Assembly: GCF_042242105.1 (NCBI RefSeq)
Contig: NC_092020.1
Span: 25,284,342 to 25,348,341 of the forward strand
Origin: Pempheris klunzingeri
Taxonomy: Eukaryota; Chordata; Actinopteri; Acropomatiformes; Pempheridae
Length of the DNA stretch: 64,000 nucleotides
Direction of reading: 5' to 3'
Both the position numbers and the translations under genes were made by a program. Below the pieces are notes generated by a model, which worked only from the letters and a program-made list of their open reading frames with translations, made no database searches and was not told the DNA's origin. Below, piece after piece: positions 35,100-47,217 of this stretch (its first letter is position 1; every line of letters begins with the position of its first letter).

Positions 35100-35720
35100 C
35101 CTGACTGTCTGGTTCACCAACTGGAGGAGTTAGTTATAATCCAACTGGGGCTCTGGCTCCGCTGGCAGCGACGAGGAAAACGCGGAAATGCAACTTGTAA
35201 CGTCTCCACCGGGCTCTTGCTCCCCGCTAACTCGGCGTTAGCTGCTACTTTCGGGCTCCATTTTCGTTAAAAGTTTCGAAGTTTTGGACACCGAGAGTCG
35301 GCCAAAGTTAAAGGAGAATCTCCCCAAAAACGAAGCCGAATTAGAGAGTAAAGTGACGGGAAAAGTTTCAACTCCGCCGCGGTCGGATAGCAGTTAGCTA
35401 AAATTAGCTTTCCGTCCGTTCAGTTTTAAAGTGACGTTAACTGTTAACGCTAACTGCTACCGAGAGTTAGCAGCTCAGGAACTCCGTGTCTCCGTCAACT
35501 GGCTTCTCTTAAAAAAAAAAAAAGGAGAAAAGTCCTAAAAGAGCTGAAGAAATACTTTAAAAAATGTCAAAAAAAACTAAGTTTCAGCGTGAATTAACAA
35601 CAGCTGCTGGTTCAGAGCAGCGACGATGAGAAGTTACGGAGAGGCTGTGAAAACTTTTTGGCTCAGACTGTCGCTGCCTCAGACACCGCTGAGGGCACCA
35701 GAATGTCAAGGTAGCGAGAG
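35100..35720 (-). promoter_or_regulatory. b4galt1: b4galt1 5'UTR and promoter region
   Basis: CpG-richer than its surroundings and immediately upstream of the ATG on the minus strand. No TATA box is evident. The transcription start cannot be fixed from sequence alone. Confidence 0.5.
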
Positions 35721-35934
35721 AATCCGTAACACTTCCGGTTTGCGATTTCAAAATAAAAGGTACAATCTGACATTTAATATATCAGATGAAGAAAGAGTGT
35801 TTGGACTGAGCCGGAGTGATTAAAGACTTTCAGTGTTGATTATAATTAATAAGCTATAGATATTTATCAAGAAACACTACATTTGCTGTCTTCTTCCCAT
35901 CTTTTGTCATAGTTTATATATATATATATATTAA

Positions 35935-36180
35935 ATATTTAAGATTAAGTTACTTTATTCATCCCCCAAATGGGAAATTCACATTTACACAACAGCAACA
36001 TCAGAGTGAGAAATTCCAGTGAAAGCAAAAGGAAAAAAAAAAAAAAATTAAGTTAAAAAATAAAATAAATACAAATATACAAAATATAACGCAAATGTGC
36101 AAAAATACAAAATATGAAATGTACAAGAATAAAATATGATACAAATTTATATTATTATTGACATTGTACACAGAGGTTAA
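35935..36180 (-). mobile_element. LINE 3'-tail fragment, minus orientation (Rex1-like)
   Basis: ACTTTATTCATCCCCCAAAT then GGGAAATTCACATTTACAC is the reverse complement of a GAATTTCCC...GGGGATGAATAAAGT tail, followed by A-rich debris. Confidence 0.5.
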
Positions 36181-36929
36181 ATGTTTAGGCTTAAGTTAAA
36201 TGTGTGTTCAGTGTTTTTACTTTGCTCAGCATTGTTGTTCTTGTTTCCCTCTTATTGTGTTCATGTGCAAGTACGTGAGAGCAGCTGAAAAACCAGCAAA
36301 AGTCAAATTCTTGTACATGTTCACATACTTGGCAAATGAAGCCGATTCTGATCCAGATTCTGCATTTAAAAGTAAAAAAAAGCTTATTAAAATAGACACT
36401 CAAAACAAATGTAACTCAAGTTCCACTCATGATATTTACGAGGATTTCTATTTCATTAGTTTGTTTCTTTATTCTATCTGGAATTCACTAATGAATACAT
36501 GAATTAATAATTGTATTTAAACTAGAACTAAACATCTTTATTGATCATGATTCCTCTGGAATAGAAACATAGAATGTTTTCTATGCTGCATCACATGCAC
36601 GCTATTTTCTTAATTTAATCGTCTATACTTTTTTTTTTTGGCAAATTCAATTTATAAAAAGTTATAAAAACACCAGAATGTACAAGTGAGTTTTTAACAA
36701 CTGTTGTGCTGTTGGTGCAGAGAGTTGTGTTTATTCATCCCCGCTGCTGTCAGACTGTTTGACACATAAATCTCCAAACACAATATCACAGCCATCACCT
36801 GCACTTTGTCACCACTCATTTGTTTCTTACTACAGTGTGATACTTGAAATATCCTGTTCAATACATTGCATTTATCTTATATTTTGCTCTAACATGTAAA
36901 TTTTGTAGTCTCCCTTATTGGATATATAT
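36181..36929. other. Intergenic AT-rich DNA, nothing recognised
   Basis: No gene, motif cluster or repeat family identified. Short frames have no recognisable domain. Confidence 0.5.
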
Positions 36930-37425
36930 CATCAAGATGGCGCCGCAGATGGCAGCCTCGGTACTTCGCTCTCTGGTAACTACCCAGGGTCAGGAGGAGG
37001 GCAGGTAACATCTCTGCACACCCCTCACACCCGGCACATAAACTCTTCAAACTCCTCCCGTCTGGTAGGCGCTACAGATCACTGTACGCCAAAACCAGCA
37101 GACACAGAGACAGGTTCTTCCCCCAGGCCGTCACCCTGATGAACTCGCACTAGCCTCAGAGTCTCAGGATCCACCCCCCCCTGCACATTTGCAACATTTT
37201 GCACTACTTTTTTGCACTGCAAGTTCTGCACTACACCTCCCTCTATTGTACATACCGTTGTTGTTAAAGAGTTATATATTGTTTATATTGTCCTGTATTC
37301 TTTTCCTACTGTTGTAGTTTATTTCTACTTTACTTCCTCACTGTACAGAGAGTCAAGCTTCACCGAGTCAAATTCGTTGTTTGCCTATTCAAACTTGACA
37401 AATAAAGTTGATTTGATTGTGCTTT
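36930..37425 (+). mobile_element. Internally deleted LINE: 5'-like head joined to ORF2 C-terminus and 3' tail
   Basis: ATCAAGATGGCGCCGCAGAT (36930s) resembles a LINE 5' end with a YY1-type motif. The frame 37040-37153 gives KLFKLLPSGRRYRSLYAKTS then RHRDRFFPQAVTLMNSH-stop, a standard teleost LINE ORF2 C-terminus. The 3'UTR ends TTGACAAATAAAGTTGATTT. The long middle of the element is absent. Confidence 0.65.
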
Positions 37426-37429
37426 TACT

Positions 37430-38400
37430 TTGAAGGCAGGCGCGCCAAACTTCCGGGGTGTTTCCGTGCAACTTGAAGCGCCTGCGAGCGTCTCGAGGAA
37501 GGGGCGTGGCTGCTGCGCGTGTCAATCTGTGACGACACTTTACCGCTCACGAGGCAGGTCATCGGTCATTGATCGATGCTGATCAATCATTGATTGATGT
37601 TCGATCCGATGAAGAAGCCTGTTTTAATGCTGATCAATGAAACTCAGCAAGAAAATGTAAAAGTTGATCAGATCTTTTTTTTTTGGCAACTTGTGAACCA
37701 TCATCATGTTTTTATTAGCAGCACATTTTTCTATCAATATATTTATATATTTATAAAGACACGTGCTGGTGGTGGAAGTGAAGCAGAAACGACCCCACGT
37801 GGTGAAAACATGTCAATACAACCAGCAGCTTATTAAAAATAAACTTTACTTTTAATAATTCATTAATTATTTATCTTTTTTTATATAATTTTTTAATCAG
37901 TTTTATACTCCATCCACTGAGGAAGACCATGAGATGTGGTCGAAAGCAGCATTTTGTAAAATAATGTCCTTGCACAGTACATTTACAGGTTTTATTATCA
38001 TTATTATTATTATCATTATTAATAATAATAATAACACAGGGTTTATGACGGATAAATTTACCCAGAATTCCAAGTAAAGGAGAAAATGGCACATGAACTA
38101 TGAACTAATTTGATTCAATCTTTAATTAAACTTTTCCTATTTAATGTGTATTTTGGGTAAAATGAGCTAAATGTACCTCGGTGGGCTCAAAGTTTGTGTC
38201 TGAGGCCGAAGAACAGAGCAGAAATGGAACACCTGAATGCAAACCACACCTGTCCTACCTGTCGCACCTGTCTGAGGTCGTACTGAACTTTAAACATGTC
38301 ATTTTGAGGCTTTGGTTTGTAGTTTTTGTTAAACAAATGAGCAGTAAACTGATCCTCGTCGTGTGAGGCTGTGATTTTCATATAATCTGAAATTAAACCG
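37430..38400. other. Intergenic DNA, no gene seen
   Basis: A short GC-richer segment (37437-37530) is followed by AT-rich DNA with (ATT)n at about 37990-38032. A phrase CTGAGGAAGACCATGAGATG then TGGTCGAAAGC near 37917 hints at a retroelement remnant, but too little is left to name. Confidence 0.4.
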
Positions 38401-38404
38401 TTAT

Positions 38405-38770
38405 ATCGCTCTCTTCAAACACACCAGACTCCATTGACAAAAACAGCAATTTTAGCTCACAGAACTCACGGGTTGTTGGTCTAGTAGCTGTGATTCTGGT
38501 GTTTTAACACATTAGTTTGGATCCAGAATAACTCTTTAAAACACCCAATTCACTAACTAACCAACCAATCAAGGTAGCAACAGACCAGCAACTGTGGTGT
38601 TCTGTGAACTAAAATTACTGTTTTTGTCAATGGAGTCTGGAGAGAGCAATATAACAGCTGTTTGTGGTTAAAGACAGAGACACTTAGAATAACAATCTGA
38701 GCCTGTCAGTGGCAAAAACAAGCACTTTTAGAGGACATACTTCAATCTGGTGCAGTTGCCTCAAAGGATC
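38405..38770. mobile_element. Palindromic MITE-like element
   Basis: ACACCAGACTCCATTGACAA then AAACAGCAATTTTAGCTCAC at the left, and ACTAAAATTACTGTTTTTGT then CAATGGAGTCTGGAGAGAGC at the right, with internal GATCCA...TCTTTAAAACAC symmetry. The outer CACTTAGAATAACAATCTGA block is partly deleted. Confidence 0.75.
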
Positions 38771-38984
38771 ACACTGCAGCCTGTTTCACCGTGTGGAGTA
38801 AAGCTTCAAAGGACTCCACAGACCTGCAGACACCTGCTGGGATTGTTTACTGTTGGACGAAGCTTCTGCTGATGTGGCAGCTAGTTTTCCTGTTGATGAA
38901 ATCTGTAGAAGCTTTTTATTAACCTCCCAGTGAATAATAATAATAAGTGAAATACAAGTAGTTCAAATTTGTACTTCAGTAAAT

Positions 38985-39200
38985 GTACTTAGTTACATTC
39001 AGGTTCATTATGAATGTATTATTATTTTTATCTTGTGTGTGTGTCGGTACATCATTGTTGATATTTATCTCCTTTTTTCCAATTTAATTATCTATTTTTT
39101 GTCTTTAAAACGACACTGAGGGTGAGAAGGCAAAGTATGAATTTCATTGTACAGTTTTTATTTGTGCATATGACAATAAAATGATTGGAGTGGATTGATA
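38985..39200 (+). mobile_element. LINE 3'-tail fragment (L2-like)
   Basis: GTCTTTAAAACGACACTGAG, then ATTTCATTGTACAGTTTTTA, then TTTGTGCATATGACAATAAA is a typical L2-type ending. It is related to the copy at 22400-22505. Confidence 0.5.
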
Positions 39201-39224
39201 GGATTAATGTCTACAATGTCATTA

Positions 39225-39735
39225 CACCTTGATAATTTAATTTAATTTAGTTTAATTTCATTTAATTGAATCTAAGCTTTTTTATGTCATTATTATTTGT
39301 TTATTTTACTTTATTTAATTTCATTTATCTATTTATTTTATTACTTATTTATTATTATCGTGTTTCATTATTAATATATTTATCCTGAAGCTTTATTTCC
39401 CCTATAATTACTATTTATTCATTTATTTTACTTTTTTTATTATTTCATTTTATTATTTGTTCTTTATTGTATTTTATTATTCTTGTATTTCTCCTTATAT
39501 AGTCATTTATTCTATTCTATTTCATTTTACTTTATTTTATTTTGTTATTTTATTCTTTTTTGTCATTTTTTTTGTCATTTCATTCTATCTTATTTTATTT
39601 TACTTACTTATTTTTATTCTATTTCATTATTTATGCATTTATCCTGAAGCTTTTTTTTTCTTCTATTATTTCATACTATCATTACTACTATTATTTTAAT
39701 TTAATTTTATTTAATTTTATTTTATTTCCCCCTGA
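39225..39735. repeat. TTTTA/TTATTT low-complexity tract upstream of rest
   Basis: About 500 bp nearly free of G and C, made of TTTAATT, TTTATTT and TTTTATT words. It ends abruptly at the GC-rich rest promoter. Confidence 0.8.
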
Positions 39736-39739
39736 GGCT

Positions 39740-39919
39740 TCAAACTGCCGGAGCGACGTGCTGACGTCACCGCCCGTACGTGCCTCGGTGTGGAGGAATG
39801 TGCGGAAACTTCTCCGACACTTTTCTTTCTGCGCCGTCCGTCGAGGACAAAAAAAAAACCTCCCAAACCTGGAAGAAAAGACCAGCGAGAGTCGACTAAA
39901 GTTTGGATCCGAGGAGTCG
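39740..39919 (+). promoter_or_regulatory. rest: Predicted rest promoter and noncoding first exon, with CRE
   Basis: A CpG-rich block begins right after the AT tract. It includes a full palindromic CRE, TGACGTCA (39762-39769). A clear donor, GAGTCG/GTGAGT, at 39919/39920 could splice to the acceptor CTCTGCAG at 42237, 37 bp before the rest ATG. The start of transcription is not known. The exon call rests on the splice-site pair and composition. Confidence 0.5.
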
Positions 39920-42237
39920 GTGAGTTTCGCTGTTGTTCGGCGTAGAAATGTCGGGTTGTGAGTGGAGCTGCGGGGAGTTGTTGGTCGGAGCGGAGCAGCT
40001 GGAAAGTTGTTGGCAGTTTGGAGGAAAATGGAGGCGGTGAGTTGGAGAAGAAGGCGCTGTCCGGGGCTGATCAGGACCATGGCTAACACTCCCAACACCG
40101 CCGACCGACTCCTAACACATCCATCCAGCGCTTTACTTCAACTCCACCGCCGAAAAGCTTCTGTAAAAACCTCCTTCAATGCTTCAGATTAACTTTTAAT
40201 CTCAGCATCAACATGTCGCTGTTTGATTCCACTTCTGCGCTTCCGCAAACTAAGTTTTCTGAACCACTGACGACCTGAAATGGTCGCTGGAAATCACGAC
40301 CGCGGCTCAAAATCAACTACGTCTACATTTAACGGTGAACTTTAAAGTATCTGAAATGAGTTTAAAACGTATTTCAGCGGATTTAACAGTGTCAGATACT
40401 GAGGAGCCAGAGTTGTGTGGGGAAATGTTTTAACCGGGCGTGAAACCCTCAAACGTGGAGGCTCAAACTTTTACTTTTTAATCTTTATCTGACTTGAGAT
40501 TTAAATAATCACCGAGTTTTACCACCTTGTCGACACTAATGTGTTTTTTTGTTTGTTTCAAACGTGTTAAAACAACTATACGTTAAGCGACATGTAAACT
40601 TCTCCATTAGCGTTAGCTTCCTCGTACCAAACTTCCATTCAAGTTTAACTAAATTTAAGATTCAATCGGATATTTGTCGGCGTGCTTTTGTTATCTGGTT
40701 GATTTGAGGATTAGGTCGCTTTTTATGTTCCCAGTCAAAAATCCGCTTATTTCCCTTTCCGTAACTTGAAACTTTTACTCAAACTATAATCAAATGTGTA
40801 TTTTTTCACATTAAAACCACTGAGTGAAATCTCGGACAGCCTCGTCGGTGTAACAACTTAAAGTGGAAGTTTTCTGGATGAAGTTCTGAACGTATTTTTT
40901 TTTTTTTTTTTGCATCCGTCCTTATGGCGCTGTCGACTGAGCTGTGGTGCTGTTTCAAAATGGCCGACAGACACATTTTCAGTCTGCTGAGAGTTTCCAC
41001 AGCAAAGTGTGAAATCAGACACCACTTAAAATCAATCTGTGAGAAGACGCTTCAAAAGTGATGTGGACTTATAAACTGACCACCAGCAGGAATAATAATC
41101 TTCTAAAACTGAATTTAATGAGTCTAAATCAAACCCTGGAGCTCAAATAAACTGCCACTAATGCATTAAGTAAAATGCACCACATAGGTGGAATATATAC
41201 TATAAATAAAAGTGGCACCTTAAGGCACCCATCATTTGCCGCATGTGATCGATTAAGAGGATTTTGTGTCTGATGATCTGTTGGGCTGTAAATGTTTGCT
41301 CCTCTAAAGCTGCTAAAATATAAACTAAATTTAGTTTTGGAAAAAACATGTTAGTTAACTGAAATAGAAATAAAAACTAGACTTTAGAAAAAAAACCTAA
41401 CTGAAATGATACTGTGTATTTACAAAATGAAGTCAAATTAGATTTAAAAAATAAGCAGGAAATGTTTTTAGTCTTTTGTCAGTTTGGTTAAATGTGTCGA
41501 CCTGCAGCCTTCACAAAGTGTTTATATTGTTATACCACATCTGATCTCCTGACAAATAGCCCTCATATTATAATTATAAAACTGAGCTGAAACGAGCAAA
41601 CCGACTCAATAAACTAATTTGGAAAAATGGAAATAGAAATTAAAAAAAATACTAAATTATAGGCTAATAACTCTGCAAACTGTTTGGTCATTTTATTCAC
41701 TAAATGACTTAAAAGAAATATGCAAATTTTCCGAATTTGAAGCGTCTGTTGTGACTAATCTGCTGTTTTAACATTTGACTGGTGTAACAGTGCGTCTACA
41801 TTATGAGAAAGTACATGATAGCGATATATATATATATTTTTTTAAAGCTTTTTCTCTGTCTCATGCTGCTCAGATCAGCTCTTTCTTTACTTCAGGATGG
41901 TCTTCTATCAGTAGGCGCACCAGGAACATCAGTATTTATGTTGAAAAGGCATAAAAAAAACCTCTTTAACTCCTTTAAACTGAGCTAAACTCTTCTCGCC
42001 GCTGCCTTTATAAAAGCAAACAATAATAATAGTACATTACACTTTTTTTTGTTTTAAACAGCTGCAATAATTTCTGATAAAAAATGCGTCTTTTGTAGAA
42101 AAACCGTGTCTGTTTTCTGTTTTGTTGCAGCTTGTTTTAGAAAAACTATACTATATACTATACTACACTATAAAGCAGCCCGTCTGTCACTTTTACTGTC
42201 GTTCTCTAAATTCTCCTTCGTGGTGTCGACTCTGCAG
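39920..42237 (+). other. rest: Predicted rest 5'UTR intron
   Basis: AT-rich, no gene recognised. It holds a T-run at 40894-40911 and an (AT)n at about 41823-41838. An alternative acceptor (TTTTGTTGCAG) lies near 42131. Confidence 0.4.
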
Positions 42238-42274
42238 CTTGTCGTCCCGGCGGAGGTGAAGAGCTGAGCTCAAC

Positions 42275-45200
42275 ATGGCCGCTCAGACGGTGTTCTCGGT
42301 GGAGATGTTTCCCGTCGGCGTTTCTCTGATGGAGGACGGTCAGAACCTCAGCGACATGCCCTCTAACACGCTCCCCGCCCCTCAGCTGGTGATGCTGGCC
42401 AACGTGGCGGCAGCGGAGGGCGGCGGCGGCTGTGACAGCAGCGCGGCAGACGAGAAGGAGATGATGGAGCTGAAGACGGTGGGATGCAGCTACTCAGACA
42501 GCGAGGACGAGAGCATCATCAGGTCAGGAGTTAGTCTGCTCCCAACTCCTGTTGCATCATGGTCTTAAATTCTTTTTAAAAATGTAAAAATTATTTCAGC
42601 CAGTCGTCGAATCAGAAAAATGAGAAAATAACCTCTTACCTGCCAGTTAACTCACCTGTGTGTCCGATCAGGTACAGCTACGACAACCAGAACCACAGAG
42701 AGGTCTGCATCATCGAGTACCCCGAGTCTCCGGGCCCGGGCATCAAGGCCGTGATCGTGGGAAACGACACGGAGGGGGATGAGGAGGACGATGGAGACAA
42801 AGCTGAAGACCTGTCGCGTCACACTAGGCCCCGCCCCCCTGCCAGCACCAAAACACCTGAGCAGGGCACCAAACGCAAAGACAGCCCCGCCGCCGCCGCC
42901 ACCACCACCACCACCGTTGCCGCCACCGTCACTGCCGCCACCACCACCACCACCACCGTTGCCTCTGCTGCCACCACGACGGAGAGCTCCAAGAAGAAGA
43001 AACCCTTCCACTGTAAACCGTGTCACTTCCAGGCTCAGAACGAGCAGGAGTTTGTCGAACATCTGGGCACACACGGCATCAGCAAGATGATGGTGGTGAA
43101 CCGGGTGGAGGGGAGGAGCAAGACCAAGGTCAAGGAGGCGGAAACGGCCGAGTCCCAGGCGCCGTCAGGCAGGGGGGGGGACAGCGGCGAGGAGGCGGGG
43201 ACGGGAGGAGCGGCGGCGGGGGCAGCAGGTGACATCAAAGGGCTGATCCGGTGTGAGCGGTGCGGCTACAACACCAACAGATACGACCATTACATCGCCC
43301 ACCTGAAACACCACAGCAAGGAGGGCGAGGACCACAGGTAACACACAGACTGACCTCCTTCCCCGTTGTTGTTTACGTCATGTTCATGCATCAGGACGCA
43401 CTCCTGGCAGATCTGTGCAGACAGCTGGATGCTAACAGGAGAGTTAGCATTGAGTTAGCAAGTAAACATGGATGTAAACAGAAAAATCAGCTTTGCAGAT
43501 GTTTAGGAAAATAATTCAACATGTTTGTAGGATTTGAACAAAATCTGGGAAAAGCTCAATTTTGACTCTTTTCAAGGTTTGGAACATAACTAACATAACA
43601 TAAGGTTTTCAACATAATTTGTGGTTTTCATCCACACAAACCAAAACTCTTTTAATATTTGAAATGAAACGATCCAGTCGTCGTATTCAAGACAAGATAT
43701 TTATAATATTATATATTTATTATTATATTTATTAGTCCCACGGTGGAGAAATTCAGTGTTACAGCAGCTAAAGTAGAACATTCAGTAAAATAGTGAATAA
43801 TAAACAGTCAAGACAAAAGAAAAACATGTAAAACAAGACACACGACATGTAATATTCAATGTGCTGTATATAAACTGAGTGTGTGTGTCTGCAGGGTGTT
43901 TAAGTGCACGCTGTGTCCGTACACCACCGTCAGTCAGTACCACTGGAGGAAACACCTGAGGAACCACTTCCCCAGCAAACTGCACACCTGCAGCCAGTGC
44001 TCCTACTTCTCCGACCGCAAGAGCAACTACATCCAACACATCAGGACACACACAGGTAGGACACGCCGTCAGTCCGTCCGTCTGTCTCTGCTGGTGATCA
44101 GAAACCTGGAGGCCGCTACGATGAATAATCAGGTTTCTCATGTTCCACCTGGAAAACCAGGATAAAACTCCAGATCTGGACTCCAGAGTGTAAATGTGCT
44201 CACACACATTGTGTTTTGTTTCTGTGCAGGTGTCCGTCCTTTCCAGTGTCTCTACTGCGACTACTCCAGTTCACAGAAGACCCACCTGACCCGACACATG
44301 AGGACTCACTCCGGTCAGTCGTCCACACTGAACTCTGTAAAATGTTCCTTTAAAACACGGGAACGTGTGCAGGTCAATAGTCTGGAGCCAAACATCAGAG
44401 TAAAAGTACTGAGAGATAAATCAGTAGACAGACTGAACTAGTAGTATTAGAAGAAGAAATGGGTGATTGTTGATATGTTGATTGTTTTTCTTCTTCTCGT
44501 CACTCACTGTAAACTTGTTTTTGTCTGTGTTGCCTTCACTGACGCAGTCGATGTGGGATTAACACGGTAAAGTGATTTGCAGCAGAGCCACACGCTGTCA
44601 CTTCCTGTGTTGTGTTGTGTTCCTGTCCGAGGCGCTCGCGCTGAAGCAGATCAGCCTGAAAACACGCCTGTAAATCCACTGTGTAAAAAAAACAAACAAA
44701 AAAAAACAAGACAACAGAACAAACAATCTGAAAGAAGAACTCAAACTGTGTTTTCAGGTTTATCTGCTCTGGTGTGGACAAAAACTTCCTGTACGAACAG
44801 TTTTGTGTCAGAAAGTTAGACCGCTGTTGTATGATCTCCAACGGGCTGCATAAACAAACGCTGAGTCTGATTTAAAATACATTACAAATTATATTTTACA
44901 CACAAAAAAATGATAATGTAGCTCTGTGATGGTGCTTCTACAAGACTGAAAACTAGTTTTAAAAACGGGAAAAAAAAAAAGTGATTTTTATCTAGAATGT
45001 CTCAGATTTGGTCATTAAAGAGTCATTAAAGACACTTTATGTACTGAGGCAGGTTAATTTACAGCAGCACAATAAAGACAACAGTAAGGGAACAATAGAT
45101 TAAACTTTTAACTTTACTGTAAATTAAATTGAATAAACTGTACACAGTAACAAACGCAATAAAAAAATTGGTTAAACCTGAATTAGGAGCAGTTTTTAGG

Positions 45201-47217
45201 AGTTTTAGGAGAGTTTGTTCGTCTGCTGCATGAACTCCTTCCGTGTCTCACCTGTGCACGTGTCACACTGTCCTCTGCAGCAGTTTGACGTTGTTTTCTT
45301 GCCTTCCTGTGCGCAGGTGAGCGGCCTTTCAAGTGTGAGAGCTGTAACTACCTGGCAGCCAACCAGCATGAGGTGACACGCCACGCCCGGCAGGTGCACA
45401 ACGGCCCCAAACCTCTCTCCTGCCCCTACTGCGAGTACAAGACCGCTGACCGCAGCAACTTCAAGAAGCACGTCGAGCTCCACCTCAATCCTCGCCAGTT
45501 CCTCTGCCCTCTCTGCAAGTACGCCGCCTCCAAGAAGTGCAACCTGCAGTACCACATCAAGTCCAGGCACTCGGGCTGCAACGTCGCCGTGGACATCTCC
45601 AAGGTCAAACTGCGCGTGAAGAAGCCCGGTCCTGACGGGGCGGAGGAAAACACCAGAGCGAGCAAGCTTGACAATTCATCCAGCGTGGAGGAGGACTTCG
45701 ACATGGACGAGGACGACGTGGAGGACGACGGCGGCGGCGTGAGCTCGAGCCCGATCAATCTGTCAATCAGAAAGAGCAGCCGGCCCACCGCCATCCAGTC
45801 AGCGCAGAGTGAGGCGGCTGAAAAGGCTCCGAAGAAATCCAACGTCACCTCAGAGAAAGAGAAACTACCGAAAGTGAAGGACAAGGTGGAACTGGAGAAA
45901 AAGGTCTCAACGAGGCAGAAGAAGACAGAGAAGGTCAATGAGAATCTTCTGGAGAGCACATCTGTTAAAGAGCCCCAGGCGGTGATGGCAACAGCTGCTG
46001 TAAATACAGAAAACAAGACAAAGAGACGAGTGAAGAAGGTTCCCGCGGAGAAAACAACTGTCCAGGACCAAACAGCAGGAGCTCAAGTGGAGAAAGACCA
46101 AACGGAGAAATCTGACCAACAAAGATCAGAGGAAGAACGAGTGGTGAGGCAGAAACGGGAAGAAGAGTTGAAGCCTGAGAAGGAGAAGGAACTCCAGAAG
46201 AACGACATCAGTGGAAAGGAGAACAAGAGCGTCAACAAGCCGAGGAAGTCCGGATCAAAGAGGTCTGAAAAAACACCAGAGCATGTCGAAGAAGCTCCGC
46301 AGAAACCAGAGAGTCCGGAGAAAACTCAGAAGCAAAAAGTGGTGAAGGAAAAAGCTGCGAAGAGGAAAGCAGTGGAGGCTCTCGATCTTTCCAAAAAGGC
46401 CTCGTCTGAGACTCCATCCAAGACCAGACGGCTGAAAGCCACAGCGGCAGAGAAGCTGCAGGTGAAACCTGCTCCAGAAGACACTAAGAAGATAAACGAC
46501 GCCGCTCCTGCACCGCACAAATCCAACGAACCGGCCCCTGTAAAGCAGAAGAAGACCAGGAACAGCAGCAAGAAAGCAGCAGGTCTTCAACAAAGCGTGG
46601 CTCCAACTAAAGGCACGACGGCTTCTGTCAGCGGTCCGTCCACAGGACCCGCTCAGCCAGAGAGCCCAACACGAGCAACACACTCTGAGCAGACGCCGGT
46701 GGAAAACGGCCCGGCACAGATGGATGCCTCCACAGGTGAGACCGCCCCAGCAGTGCCTGAAAAGACTCTGAACAAACCCTCAGAAAAGATGGAGGATTCT
46801 CCTTCTTGCAGCTCAGGTGAGGGCACACCTTCCCCAGCCGAACACCGGCCCGCTCCGACGTTTGTCAAACCCACGTCGCCGCCTCCTCTGGTGCTTCCGG
46901 GCCAGCGGAGCAAACCTGCTGATCCGGAGGACGACGAGGGCATCCACAGCAGCCACGAAGGCGGGAGCGACATCAGCGACAGCGCCTCCGAGGGCAGCGA
47001 CGACTCCGGCCTGAACGGCAACGGCGCCGGGTCGGGCAAGATGGCCAACGACCCCGAGACGCCCACTGACGAGATCCCAACGCCGACGGAGCTCAAGAGT
47101 CACATGTGCATCTTCTGCGACCGCACGTTCCCTTTGGAGGTGGAGTACCGACGCCACCTGAACCGCCACCTCGTCAACGTCTACTACATGGACAACACGG
47201 CTAAAGGACAAAAATGA
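42275..47217 (+). CDS. rest: RE1-silencing transcription factor (REST/NRSF)
   Basis: Zinc-finger repressor that binds RE1/NRSE sites and recruits Sin3 (N-terminus) and CoREST (C-terminus) to silence neuronal genes. Coding exons: 42275-42522, 42672-43337, 43895-44055, 44230-44313, 45317-47217 (3060 nt, 1019 aa), all in phase. The N-terminal repressor region starts with MAAQTVFSVEMFPVG. Eight C2H2 fingers lie at about 195-217, 275-297, 307-329, 335-357, 363-385, 391-414, 420-442 and 448-471. A long Lys/Glu-rich region follows, with PINLS (532-536) and ALDLS (741-745), both resembling CtBP-binding PxDLS. Finger 9 (982-1004) is the CoREST-recruiting type. Human REST is 1097 aa with the same finger layout. 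Oddities: a 31-residue Ala/Thr/Val tract before finger 1 and a Gly-rich linker between fingers 1 and 2. It is followed by noa1, tail-to-tail, as in human. Confidence 0.97.
42888..42984 (+). repeat. rest: Coding GCC/ACC trinucleotide tract in rest exon 2
   Basis: Runs of GCC and ACC triplets encode an Ala/Thr/Val stretch at about residues 156-187, just before zinc finger 1. Triplet slippage here would keep the frame. Confidence 0.85.
43675..43800 (-). mobile_element. LINE-tail-like fragment in rest intron
   Basis: TTTATTAGTCCCACGGTGGA then GAAATTCAGTGTTACAGCAG reads as a reversed Rex-type tail next to ATATTTA-rich DNA. Confidence 0.4.
44548..44566 (+). other. rest: Candidate rest neural microexon (exon N-like, 19 nt)
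   Basis: Between exon 4 (finger 5) and exon 5 (finger 6) there is ACTGACGCAG/TCGATGTGGGATTAACACG/GTAAAG. Joined after exon 4 it reads THS-VDVGLTR and then TGA at the exon 5 junction, because 19 nt shifts the frame. The protein would stop just after finger 5. In mammals the neural exon N lies in the same intron and gives the truncated REST4 isoform under SRRM4 control. A pyrimidine-rich stretch with TGTT/TTGCC words lies upstream at 44470-44540. Transcript support is not available here. Confidence 0.5.

Noticed and set aside
35100-35120. Upstream extension of b4galt1 by seven residues
   Set aside because: The apparent first codon is TTG, not ATG. The first ATG is at 35099 in good context.
42652-43074. 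Gly-rich minus-strand frame opposite rest exon 2
   Set aside because: Antisense of the GCC/ACC coding repeat; the rest frame is supported by zinc fingers and splice phase.
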